Below, piece after piece: positions 1 to 7,569 of a stretch of 64,000 nucleotides of DNA. Source of the DNA: Pseudoduganella violacea (lineage in GTDB: Bacteria > Pseudomonadota > Gammaproteobacteria > Burkholderiales > Burkholderiaceae_D). Position 1 is the stretch's first letter. Each line of letters starts with the position of its first letter. The notes beneath the pieces were generated by a model. It ran no database searches. It was not told where the DNA came from and saw nothing but the letters and a program-made list of their open reading frames with translations. The position numbers were made by a program, and so were the translations under genes. The stretch covers positions 372,001-436,000 of the forward strand of contig NZ_JACHXD010000001.1 of the NCBI RefSeq assembly GCF_014191875.1. Reading direction: 5' to 3'.

Positions 1-2
1 TG

Positions 3-1364
3 ATGGCGGCTGGCACGCTGGCCGACCGTTACGGACGCAAGCGCCTGTTCATCATCACCCTGACCGGCTTCGGCCTGACTTCGCTCATTTGCGGCCTGGC
101 GACCAGCATGCCGGTGCTCATCGTTAGCCGCTTCATGCAAGGCATGAGCGGCGGCGCCATGATGATTTGCCTGTTTGCGATCCTGTCGCACCAGTTCCGC
201 GAGGAGCGCGAGCGCAGCCGCGCCTTTGGCGCTTTCGGCATCATTTTTGGCGCGGGCCTGGGTTTTGGACCGCTGATCGGCGGCGCCATCGTGGCGCTAT
301 CAAGCTGGGAATGGGTGTTCCTGGTGCACGTTCCGCTGACCCTTCTGACCCTGTTCCTGGCGATCACCGGCGTAACGGAGTCGCGCGATCCGGAGGAGAA
401 GAAGCTGGATATCGCCGGCATCGTCACACTGTCCCTGGCTGTATTTGGATTGACCTACTTCATCACGCAAGGCTCCGATATGGGCTTTGTCAGTCCTGCC
501 GGCATGGCCATCATCGGCGCGACGGTGTTCTGTTTTGCGGTCTTTATGTATGTGGAAAAAACCGTCCGCCATCCGATGTTCGATTTCTCCGTCTTCAGGA
601 TTCGTGACTTTTCCGGTGCCATGCTCGGCTCCATCGGCATGAATTTCAGCTTCTGGCCGTTGATGATTTATCTGCCGCTGTATTTCCAGTCGGTGCTGGG
701 ATATGGCGCCGTCGATGCCGGCCTCGCCCTGCTGGCCTATACGCTGCCGACCCTGGTCGTTCCACCGTTTGCCGAGCGCCTCTCCTTGCGCTATCGGCCC
801 GGCGTGGTGATCCCGGTCGGTATGTTCACGCTCGGCCTGGGCTTTATCCTGATGTGGTGCGGCAGCGGCGTCGAACACGCCAACTGGCTTGGCCTGCTGC
901 CAGGATGCGTGATCGCCGGCGTTGGCGTAGGCATGAGCAATACGCCAGTAACCAATACCGCCACGGGATCGGTATCGGCCAACCGGGCCGGCATGGCCTC
1001 GGGCATCGATATGAGCGCGCGCCTGATCACGCTGGCGGTGAATATCGCGCTCATGGGCTTCCTGCTGCTGGAATGCGTGCTCGCCTATCTGCGAGAACAT
1101 GCGCCGGCCAACATCGCCCCCGCGCAGCTGCGTGGCATCGGCGAGGCGATTGCGGCGGGCAATCTGCGACCGGCCTTCTTGACTGGGCTGGACGCAAATC
1201 TGGCGCAGGCGGCGCTGGCGCATGGACTCGGCGCCTTGATGTTGTATGGCGGCGTCGGCGTCTGGATATTGGCTGCGCTCAGCTATCTGATCTTCAATTC
1301 CGGTAAAACCAGCCGTGACAGGCGGGGTGCAGCGACAGTATTTCTTCCGCCAGCTTCTGAATAG
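3..1364 (+). CDS. MFS efflux transporter, DHA2 (14-TM) type, 5' end cut by window
   Basis: Inner-membrane major facilitator exporter, probably a proton antiporter for drugs or small metabolites. The visible protein opens with the motif A loop (AAGTLADRYGRKR), which in this superfamily lies between TM2 and TM3. TM1-2 must therefore lie upstream of the window, and the ATG at position 3 is not the true start. About a dozen hydrophobic segments follow over 453 residues. Together with the missing two this suits the 14-TM DHA2 (EmrB/QacA-like) group better than the 12-TM group. The gene ends with TAG and is followed at once by a 15-bp hairpin. The substrate cannot be told from the sequence. Confidence 0.85.
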   Translation: MAAGTLADRYGRKRLFIITLTGFGLTSLICGLATSMPVLIVSRFMQGMSGGAMMICLFAILSHQFREERERSRAFGAFGIIFGAGLGFGPLIGGAIVALSSWEWVFLVHVPLTLLTLFLAITGVTESRDPEEKKLDIAGIVTLSLAVFGLTYFITQGSDMGFVSPAGMAIIGATVFCFAVFMYVEKTVRHPMFDFSVFRIRDFSGAMLGSIGMNFSFWPLMIYLPLYFQSVLGYGAVDAGLALLAYTLPTLVVPPFAERLSLRYRPGVVIPVGMFTLGLGFILMWCGSGVEHANWLGLLPGCVIAGVGVGMSNTPVTNTATGSVSANRAGMASGIDMSARLITLAVNIALMGFLLLECVLAYLREHAPANIAPAQLRGIGEAIAAGNLRPAFLTGLDANLAQAALAHGLGALMLYGGVGVWILAALSYLIFNSGKTSRDRRGAATVFLPPASE

Positions 1365-1399
1365 GCGGCTAATACTTGCTGTATGCAAGTATTAGCCGC
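1365..1399. terminator. Perfect 15-bp hairpin directly after the MFS gene
   Basis: GCGGCTAATACTTGC (1365-1379) pairs perfectly with GCAAGTATTAGCCGC (1385-1399) around a 5-nt loop. It begins on the base after the MFS stop codon. The tract that follows (atcttctcc) is only weakly T-rich, so it may be a weak intrinsic terminator or an mRNA 3'-end stabilising stem. Confidence 0.55.
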
Positions 1400-1469
1400 A
1401 TCTTCTCCGCCCCGGCAGCTCAGGCTATGATGGCAGCACATCAATGCTGCTTAAGGCAAAGGCGGGTCC

Positions 1470-3308
1470 ATGAAACGTTCGCGCTTGGTTGTCGTGCTGC
1501 TGCTGCTGATTGCCGCTGCCGTGTGGTTTCTCGGCGGCGGAAAAACGGTTTACCACTTTCCCGGTCTGAGCGGTCCTGCGCAGACCGACAGCCTGCGGCC
1601 GCCGCGTAACGCGCAGCTGGAGGACTTCAACAAAGGCGGCAAGAGCCGTCTCGCCATCCTTGTCACCGATCCGGAGTCCGACTGGTTGGGACTGGCCCAT
1701 GGATTGCGTACCATCGGCATTCCCTTTGTGCTCACGCGCGACTACCAGGCTGCGTTGGCGCATAAGCTGGTGCTGGTCTATCCCACCATTTCCGGCAAGG
1801 TCTTGAGCACGGAAGCCTTGCAGGCGCTGGATGCCTTTCCTCGCAAGGGCGGCACCCTGCTTGGCTTCCAGGTGCTAGGCGGCGGCATGAACGACGCTTT
1901 CGGCATCAGCGCGGCGGCCGGCTATCGCACGCATAAGTCCCTCAGTATCGAAGCGGAGCAGGCGAGCGCCTGGGATTTGCGGCAGGAGGAGGAGCGTCAC
2001 ATTCCGCTGGCCGGCAAGGAAACCGGCATGGCGACTTACGCTTTTGAAGCCAGCAGCGGCAAGGTGCTGGCGCGCTATGACGACGGCCGCGCCGCCATCG
2101 TCGGCCGCGACTTCGGCGCGGGACGCACGCTCGCCATCGGCCTTGATTTCGGCGCCTATCTGGCCAAGATCTACAACGGACGGCAGGAAGTCGATGGCGC
2201 CTATATCAACGTCTACCGGCCCGCCGTCGACACCGTGCTGCGCGCCTTGCTGGCGCTGTACCGCAAGGCCGAGCCGCTGGCCGTGACGCTGTCCACCGTC
2301 CCCGACGGCAAGCCGCTATCCCTCATCGTCACCCACGATATCGACTACGGCAAATCCATCGTCAACGCCCAGCGCTATGCCGAGGTGGAAAAGCAGAGCG
2401 GCGTCAGCGCTACCTACTTCATCCAGACCAAGTACGTGCGCGACTGGAACGACGATATCTTCTACAACCAGGCAGGCGCCGCCATCGCGGGCAAGCTGCA
2501 CGGACAAGGCATGGAAATCGCCAGCCATTCAGTGGCGCACTCGCGCGTGTTCTCCACCGTTCCCATGGGCGACGGCAAGGAGCGCTATCCGGACTACGCC
2601 CCTTTCGTTAAGACCCGCACCGACACGCGCGACGCCAGCATCCTGGGCGAGCTGCGCGTCAGCCGCTTCCTGCTCGAAAGCCAGGTGCCCGAGCTGCGCG
2701 TGCTCAGTTTCCGTCCCGGCCACCTGGAATATCCCTTCGGCCTGCCGCAGGCGCTGGACGCCACCGGCTACCGTTACAGCTCCTCGGTTGCCAGCGGCAC
2801 CGCCGCCACCCACCTGCCCTTCCGCCTGAACTACAACCGCGAGAACAAGGCTGAAACGCCCATCTACGAATTCCCCATCACCATCGAGGATGAGCGCGAG
2901 CGGCCCATGACCGGCCGCCTGCCCGCCGCGCAGACCATCCTGCAAAAGCTGGCTGCCTACGGCGGCATGTGCGTGGTCTTGATCCACCCCGACGTGTTCG
3001 ACGACAAGCTGGCGTTCCTGCAGGCGCTGCTGCCCGCAGCGAAGAAGATGGACGCCTGGATCGGCAATCTGCGCACGTTCGGCGCCTGGTGGCAGGCGCG
3101 CGATGCGGTGGAGGTGGATGTGGCGCGCGAAGACGGAAACATCGTCGCTGATATCTCCGCCCCCGCTCCTTTCAGCCAGCTGGCTTTTGAGGTGCCGGCC
3201 GGCTGGACCCTGGATACCGCCGCATCAAACGGCAAGGCGGCGCAGCAGGGCGCCAAGGTCGTGGTGAGCCAGCCCGCCCAAAAGATCAAACTGGTCTTTC
3301 GCCCCTGA
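1470..3308 (+). CDS. Membrane-anchored polysaccharide deacetylase (NodB-type)
   Basis: Predicted extracytoplasmic carbohydrate deacetylase of the CE4/NodB superfamily, 612 residues. It has an N-terminal signal anchor (about residues 5-22, no clear cleavage site). A region to about residue 275 resembles the glutamine-amidotransferase-like N-terminal domain seen in some large deacetylases. The NodB domain starts near residue 284 and contains the metal-site motif THDID (residues 288-292) and SHSVAH (352-357), which gives the second motif H-x3-H. A small beta-rich tail closes the protein. The ATG at 1470 is preceded by a purine-rich AAAGGCGGG. The gene stands alone and ends convergently, one base from the aldehyde dehydrogenase gene. 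The natural substrate (exopolysaccharide or peptidoglycan) is not evident. Confidence 0.8.
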   Translation: MKRSRLVVVLLLLIAAAVWFLGGGKTVYHFPGLSGPAQTDSLRPPRNAQLEDFNKGGKSRLAILVTDPESDWLGLAHGLRTIGIPFVLTRDYQAALAHKLVLVYPTISGKVLSTEALQALDAFPRKGGTLLGFQVLGGGMNDAFGISAAAGYRTHKSLSIEAEQASAWDLRQEEERHIPLAGKETGMATYAFEASSGKVLARYDDGRAAIVGRDFGAGRTLAIGLDFGAYLAKIYNGRQEVDGAYINVYRPAVDTVLRALLALYRKAEPLAVTLSTVPDGKPLSLIVTHDIDYGKSIVNAQRYAEVEKQSGVSATYFIQTKYVRDWNDDIFYNQAGAAIAGKLHGQGMEIASHSVAHSRVFSTVPMGDGKERYPDYAPFVKTRTDTRDASILGELRVSRFLLESQVPELRVLSFRPGHLEYPFGLPQALDATGYRYSSSVASGTAATHLPFRLNYNRENKAETPIYEFPITIEDERERPMTGRLPAAQTILQKLAAYGGMCVVLIHPDVFDDKLAFLQALLPAAKKMDAWIGNLRTFGAWWQARDAVEVDVAREDGNIVADISAPAPFSQLAFEVPAGWTLDTAASNGKAAQQGAKVVVSQPAQKIKLVFRP

Positions 3309-3309
3309 C

Positions 3310-4737
3310 TTAGCGCAGCAGGAACTTCACGATCAAGTGCGCCAGCTTGCCGAACGGCGGCCGTAGCAGGCCACTGAAATTGATGCGGCTCTGCTGGAAG
3401 ATGCCTTTGGCGTGGCTGAGCGAGCGGAAACCTTCGATGCCGTGGTAGGCGCCGATGCCGCTTGGCCCCACGCCGCCGAAAGGCAGGTCGTCCTGGGCAA
3501 AGTGCAGGAGCGTGTCGTTGAGCGTGACATTGCCCGAGGTGGTGCGGTTCAACACTTGGCGCTGGCTGGCGCGGTCGAAGCCGAAGTAATACAGGGCCAG
3601 CGGACGCGGATGGGCGTTGATATAGGCAATCGCCTCGTCCAGCGTGCGGTAGCTAATCACCGGCAGCACCGGGCCGAAAATCTCGTCCTGCATGACGCGC
3701 ATTTCATTGGTCGCGCCCAGCACCAGCGTCGGCGCCAGCGTATGCGGACGCTGGTGCGCATCGCCCGGCTGCACGCCCACCTCGCTGACGCGCGCGCCCT
3801 GGGCGCGGGCATCGTCCAGCAGCGCGCAGATGCGGCCGTAGTGGCGCTCGTTGACAATGGAGGTGTAGTTCGCGCTCGACGGGCCTTCCGGATACAGCGC
3901 GCGTACCGCCCCGTCATACGCCTGCACAAAGCCCTCCACCTCCGCCTCGTGCACTAACACATAATCGGGCGCGATGCAGGTCTGCCCCGCGTTCGCCAGC
4001 TTGCCATAGGCGATGCTGCCGGCGGCGCGTTCCAGGTCATGGCCTTGCTCCACGATGGCGGGCGATTTGCCGCCCAGTTCCAGCGTGACCGGCACCAGAT
4101 GCTCGCTGGCCGCGCGCATCACCGCCTTGCCCACCGCCGTGCTGCCGGTGAAGACCAGATGGTCGAAAGCCAGGCCGGAAAACGCCTCGCCCACGCTGGC
4201 GTCGCCCGTCACCACCGCCACCTGCTCCGGCGCGAACAGCTCGGCCATCATGGCTTGCAGCAGGCGCGTGGTGGCCGGCGTGTATTCGGACGGCTTGATC
4301 ATGGCGCGGTTGCCGGCGGCGATGGCGGTGGCCAGCGGCATCAGGGCCAGCGACATCGGGTAGTTCCACGGCACCATGATGCCGATCACGCCCAGCGGCT
4401 GGTACTCGATGCGCGCGCTGGCCGGCTGGAAGTGCAGCGGCACCTGGCGTTTTTGCGGGCGCATCCAGCGCCGCAGATTGCGCAGCAGGTAGTTAATGCC
4501 GTGCACCAGCGGCACCAGCTCCATGATCGTTGTCTCATGCGTGGAGCGGTGGCCGAAGTCGGCTTTCAGCGCCTGTTCGATCTCGCTCCGGCGCGCCAGG
4601 ATCGCCGCTTTCAGCCGGCGCAGGTCGGCGCAGCGCTGGGCCAGCGAGGGCGCGCCCTCGTGCAGGAAGGCGCTGCGCTGGCGCGCCAGCAGGAAATTGG
4701 GATGCACGCTGGCTGGATTGGCATGAGGAGAGTTCAT
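3310..4737 (-). CDS. calB: Coniferyl-aldehyde-type dehydrogenase (ALDH superfamily)
   Basis: NAD(P)-dependent oxidation of an aldehyde to the acid. The closest family I recognise is coniferyl aldehyde dehydrogenase, which works in lignin-monomer catabolism. The protein is 475 residues, normal for the family. Visible landmarks are the N-terminal DFGHRS signature, the cofactor-fold stretch MVPWNYP, the general base Glu220 in LELGGKSP and the catalytic Cys254 in NAGQTCIAP. The C-terminus is membrane-prone and basic. A TetR regulator is transcribed divergently, with two copies of a palindromic operator in between, so expression is probably induced by an aldehyde or related ligand. The real substrate could be another long-chain or aromatic aldehyde. 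Confidence 0.75.
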   Translation of the reverse strand: MNSPHANPASVHPNFLLARQRSAFLHEGAPSLAQRCADLRRLKAAILARRSEIEQALKADFGHRSTHETTIMELVPLVHGINYLLRNLRRWMRPQKRQVPLHFQPASARIEYQPLGVIGIMVPWNYPMSLALMPLATAIAAGNRAMIKPSEYTPATTRLLQAMMAELFAPEQVAVVTGDASVGEAFSGLAFDHLVFTGSTAVGKAVMRAASEHLVPVTLELGGKSPAIVEQGHDLERAAGSIAYGKLANAGQTCIAPDYVLVHEAEVEGFVQAYDGAVRALYPEGPSSANYTSIVNERHYGRICALLDDARAQGARVSEVGVQPGDAHQRPHTLAPTLVLGATNEMRVMQDEIFGPVLPVISYRTLDEAIAYINAHPRPLALYYFGFDRASQRQVLNRTTSGNVTLNDTLLHFAQDDLPFGGVGPSGIGAYHGIEGFRSLSHAKGIFQQSRINFSGLLRPPFGKLAHLIVKFLLR

Positions 4738-4749
4738 AGCGTCTTGAAA

Positions 4750-4766
4750 TGTAGACAGTGGTAACT
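4750..4766. promoter_or_regulatory. Imperfect copy of the TetR-type operator
   Basis: TGTAGACAGTGGTAACT keeps the left half TGTAGACAG of the palindrome at 4790-4806 but has a degenerate right half. It lies about 40 bp from that site, between the calB start and its probable promoter, where binding would block transcription. Confidence 0.5.
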
Positions 4767-4775
4767 TGTGAGTTC

Positions 4776-4806
4776 AGGCTACGCCTCAATGTAGGCACTG
4801 TCAACA
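4776..4806 (-). promoter_or_regulatory. calB promoter with 17-bp TetR operator over the -35 box
   Basis: TGTAGGCACTGTCAACA (4790-4806) is a near-perfect 17-bp palindrome (TGTWGRCA-S-TGYCWACA) of the kind bound by TetR dimers. On the minus strand it contains a consensus -35 TTGACA (4799-4804). Seventeen bases downstream is a weak -10, TAGCCT (4776-4781). Operator occupancy would cover the -35 of calB and also lie upstream of the tetR gene, consistent with shared and self control. Confidence 0.6.
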
Positions 4807-4869
4807 ATATTTTTATGAAGCGTGGTGCTCCGCTATACTGCGTTTTTACCCGGATATAGCCATGCAGCC

Positions 4870-5472
4870 ATGCAGGAAAAGGAACGGCCCTACCACCACG
4901 GCGACCTGAAACGGGTCATCATCGAAACGGCGCTGGACATGCTGCGCGAGGAGCGCGGCTGGCAGTTCACGCTGCGTGAAGTCGCGCGCCGCGCGGGCGT
5001 CAGCCACGCCGCGCCGTACAAGCACTTCCCAGACAAGGGCGCCCTGCTGACCGAGCTGGCGCTGCTCGGCTTCGCCCAGATGCGCCAGGAGCTGGCCGCC
5101 GCCATCGACACCGCGCCGCAGCACGAGGTGCGGCGCGTCTTCTTCGCCATGGCCGACGCCTATGTGCGCTTCGGCGCCGCCAATCCCGCCCTCTACCGCC
5201 TGATGTTCAGCGCCGACGCGGGCAAGATCCACGATCTGTATCTGAGCGAAATCCCGATGGCCACCTTCGGCCTGCTGCTGGCCATCCTGGAACGCGGCCA
5301 GCAGCAGGGCGTGCTGCGCCAGCGTCCCGTGCAGGGCCAGGCGGCCGCCTGCTGGGCCCAGGTGCATGGCTTCACCCTGCTCTCCATCGACGGCTTGCTG
5401 CTGCCGGAAAAAGTCGGCGATAACGCCTTCGAAGCGGCCCTGACTACTTTGCTGGAGGGGCTGGAGGGCTGA
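4870..5472 (+). CDS. TetR/AcrR regulator with WHG-type C-terminal domain
   Basis: Cytoplasmic DNA-binding repressor, 200 residues from the chosen start. The helix-turn-helix region (LREVARRAGVSHAAPYKHFPDK) follows the leader PYHHGDL, typical of the WHG subgroup. The C-terminal ligand domain contains YVRFGAANPALYRLMF. I chose the ATG at 4870 because homologous leaders begin just before PYHHGDL. The longer frame from 4822 would place the start inside the promoter region. It is divergent to calB and the likely reader of the palindromes at 4750 and 4790. Its 3' end overlaps the converging DMT transporter gene by 29 bp. Confidence 0.85.
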   Translation: MQEKERPYHHGDLKRVIIETALDMLREERGWQFTLREVARRAGVSHAAPYKHFPDKGALLTELALLGFAQMRQELAAAIDTAPQHEVRRVFFAMADAYVRFGAANPALYRLMFSADAGKIHDLYLSEIPMATFGLLLAILERGQQQGVLRQRPVQGQAAACWAQVHGFTLLSIDGLLLPEKVGDNAFEAALTTLLEGLEG

Positions 5473-6436
5473 CCATATTCGTCAGCGTCACCCCGGCCGC
5501 CACCAGCACGCCGCCCGCCACCATCGACGCCAGCACCGGCTCGCCCAGCACCAGCGCCGCCAGCGAAACGCCGAACACCGGCACCAGATTATTGAAGACG
5601 GCGGCGCGCGAGGCGCCGATCGCCTTCACGCCCTCATACCACCAGATAAAGCCGAACACGGTGCCGAACGCGCCCAGATAGAACAGCGCAGCCCAGACCT
5701 GCCAGCCGACCGCCGTCCACTCGATGCCGCCCAGCTGCCTGGCCGAGGAGAGGGTCAGGAAGAACAGACCCCACAGCGCCGCATAGGTGGTGGCGGCAAT
5801 CGGCGACAAGCCTTTCAGCGCCGCCTTGCCGATCAGGGTATACGCCGCCCAGCAGCTGATCGCGCCCAGCATCAGCAGCTCGCCCACGCCCAGCGACTGG
5901 CTGATGTCATGCAGGGCGCCCAGCGGATCGCCGCGCGTGATGACGATGGCTGCGCCGATGAAGGCCAGCCCGATGCCGCCCCAGCGCAGCGCCGTCAGCC
6001 GCTCGCGCAGCACCACGGCGGCGGCCAGCGCGGTCACGATGGGATTGAGGGCAATGAAGAGCGCCGCCCGCCCTGCCGGTATATGCGTCATCGCGCCGAA
6101 AAAGCACAGGTTGTAAAGGAAGATGCCGCTCAGGCCCAGCAGGGCCGTGGCCAGCAATTGCGCGCGGCTCAGGCGCGGCAGGCCGCCTTCCAGGCGCCAG
6201 GCCACCAGCAGGAGCAGGATGGCGGCGATGGCGAAGCGCACGGTGGCGGCCACCGTCACCGGCAGCGCCGCCGAGGCGATGCGGCCGGCGATGAAGGTGC
6301 CGCCCCAGAGAAAGGTGCAGGCCACCAGCTTGGCGTACACCGCCATCGGCGCGGCGGCCTTGGTTGGCGTGGCCTGCGCCTTGGGCGCGCTGGGCAGGGC
6401 GCTGACGGCGGGACATTTGGCGGAAGCGGTAGTCAT
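5444..6436 (-). CDS. DMT-superfamily (EamA) exporter
   Basis: Inner-membrane permease of about 330 residues with ten predicted helices arranged as two EamA repeats. The first repeat begins YAKLVACTFLWGGTFIAGR, and the second contains WAAYTLIGKAALK. Members export amino acids, nucleosides or metabolites, but no substrate can be read from the sequence. The start at 6436 is favoured (GCAAGGCAAGATC upstream). The extra eleven residues from 6469 have no ribosome site. A LysR gene is divergent from it across an 80-bp control region, the standard arrangement for a regulator of the adjacent exporter. Confidence 0.8.
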   Translation of the reverse strand: MTTASAKCPAVSALPSAPKAQATPTKAAAPMAVYAKLVACTFLWGGTFIAGRIASAALPVTVAATVRFAIAAILLLLVAWRLEGGLPRLSRAQLLATALLGLSGIFLYNLCFFGAMTHIPAGRAALFIALNPIVTALAAAVVLRERLTALRWGGIGLAFIGAAIVITRGDPLGALHDISQSLGVGELLMLGAISCWAAYTLIGKAALKGLSPIAATTYAALWGLFFLTLSSARQLGGIEWTAVGWQVWAALFYLGAFGTVFGFIWWYEGVKAIGASRAAVFNNLVPVFGVSLAALVLGEPVLASMVAGGVLVAAGVTLTNMVSPPAPPAK

Positions 6437-6499
6437 GATCTTGCCTTGCGCGGGAGTTGGAATGTGCATACATTAATACTTATCCATATTCATCTCAAA

Positions 6500-6515
6500 A
6501 TGAGCGATTACTCAT
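6500..6515. promoter_or_regulatory. LysR-type palindrome at the start of the divergent regulator
   Basis: ATGAG-CGATTA-CTCAT forms a 16-bp inverted repeat ending one base before the regulator's ATG, in the intergenic region shared with the DMT exporter. Its position suits an autorepression site. The spacing is one base longer than the canonical T-N11-A box. Confidence 0.45.
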
Positions 6516-6516
6516 C

Positions 6517-7404
6517 ATGACCTTCACCCAGCTGGAGATTTTCGCCCTGGTGGCCGAGCTGCAAGGCTTCACCGCCGCCGCCATGCGCCTGGGCATCAGC
6601 CAATCCGCCGTCTCGCATGCGATCAAGTCGCTGGAGCAGGAACTGGGCGCGCCGCTGATCCTGCGCCAGCAAGCGACGGCCGAGGTGACGGAAGTGGGCC
6701 AGCGCCTGCTGACGCGGGCGCGCGAAATCCTCGGCCTGGCCGAAGCCATGCGCCAGGAAGTGGCCGCCGCGCGCGGCTTGAACCAAGGCTTGCTGCGCAT
6801 CGGCTCCTTCGGCCCCACCGCCTCGCTCAAGCTGATGCCGGCGATCCTGGCGGTCTTCCACAAGCGCTATCCCGGCATCGAGGTGCAGATCGACGAAGGC
6901 GGCGACCATGATGTGCTGCAATGGCTGCTGGACCGCCGCGTCGACGTCGGCTTCGTCGTGCTGCCCGACGAACGCTTCGACACCGTGCCGCTGGTGGAGG
7001 ACCAATTGGTGGCCCTGCTGCCCGCCGAGCACGCGCTGGCCGAGCGGCGCGCCATCTCGGTCAACGATCTGGCCGACGTGCCCTACATCCTGGGCGAAGC
7101 CGGATGCGCATCCCTGATGCAGCCGGTCTTCGCCGCCCATGGCATCAGTCCCAAGGTGCGCTATCGCATCTCGCAGATCATGACCATCCTCGGCATGGTC
7201 GGCAGCGGCGACGGCGTCACCGTGATGCCGGAACTGGCCCTGCCCAAGGACATGGAGCGCGCCTATCCGCAAGTGGCGCTGCGCCCTTTCCGGCCCGCCG
7301 TGCGGCGCCGCGTCGGCCTGGCCCTGCGCGACCTGCGCCAGGCTTCGCCGGCCGCCAAAGCCTTCATCGATACCGCCCGCGAAGTGGTCAAAACCCTGGC
7401 CTGA
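6517..7404 (+). CDS. LysR-family transcriptional regulator
   Basis: A 295-residue regulator with the N-terminal winged helix-turn-helix (MTFTQLEIFALVAELQGF, then the recognition helix SQSAVSHAIKSLE) and a periplasmic-binding-protein-like effector domain from about residue 90. The start at 6517 aligns with the usual LysR N-terminus. The frame is open upstream, but those residues lie in the control region. It is divergent from the DMT exporter and probably controls it in response to the exported compound. A hairpin with a T6 tract about 100 bp downstream may end its transcript. Confidence 0.85.
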   Translation: MTFTQLEIFALVAELQGFTAAAMRLGISQSAVSHAIKSLEQELGAPLILRQQATAEVTEVGQRLLTRAREILGLAEAMRQEVAAARGLNQGLLRIGSFGPTASLKLMPAILAVFHKRYPGIEVQIDEGGDHDVLQWLLDRRVDVGFVVLPDERFDTVPLVEDQLVALLPAEHALAERRAISVNDLADVPYILGEAGCASLMQPVFAAHGISPKVRYRISQIMTILGMVGSGDGVTVMPELALPKDMERAYPQVALRPFRPAVRRRVGLALRDLRQASPAAKAFIDTAREVVKTLA

Positions 7405-7471
7405 TGCGGCCTGGCGCGGCGCGGATATATTTTCCGCAAGCATAAGCCATATCAAATTTCACCGACAAAAA

Positions 7472-7495
7472 CGCTATATAGTCATGTATATTGCG
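7472..7495. promoter_or_regulatory. ModE-like molybdate operator, upstream copy
   Basis: CGCTATAT-N8-ATATTGCG, with 7 of 8 arm positions symmetric. It contains TATAT-N7-TATAT, matching the published ModE core TATAT-N7-TAYAT, and has the same 8-8-8 layout as the E. coli modA operator. It is 75 bp upstream of the TonB receptor's GTG start. ModE bound to molybdate is generally a repressor at such sites. Confidence 0.75.
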
Positions 7496-7500
7496 CTGTC

Positions 7501-7524
7501 GGCCGCATTGGGCGGCCATTTTTT
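7501..7524 (+). terminator. Intrinsic terminator or attenuator between the two ModE boxes
   Basis: GGCCGC (7501-7506) pairs with GCGGCC (7512-7517) around a 5-nt loop, followed by A and six T. It could end the LysR transcript coming from upstream. If the receptor promoter lies at the upstream ModE box, it would instead sit in the receptor's leader as an attenuator. Confidence 0.65.
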
Positions 7525-7531
7525 CGGCAGG

Positions 7532-7555
7532 CGTTATATACGTCTGGATATAGCG
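7532..7555. promoter_or_regulatory. ModE-like molybdate operator, proximal copy
   Basis: CGTTATAT-N8-ATATAGCG, again 7 of 8 arm positions symmetric, exactly 60 bp from the first copy. It ends two bases before the Shine-Dalgarno AAGGAG (7558-7563) of the TonB receptor gene. The outer CGTTATAT arm is identical to that of the E. coli modA operator. Confidence 0.75.
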
Positions 7556-7569
7556 ATAAGGAGCAGCAA

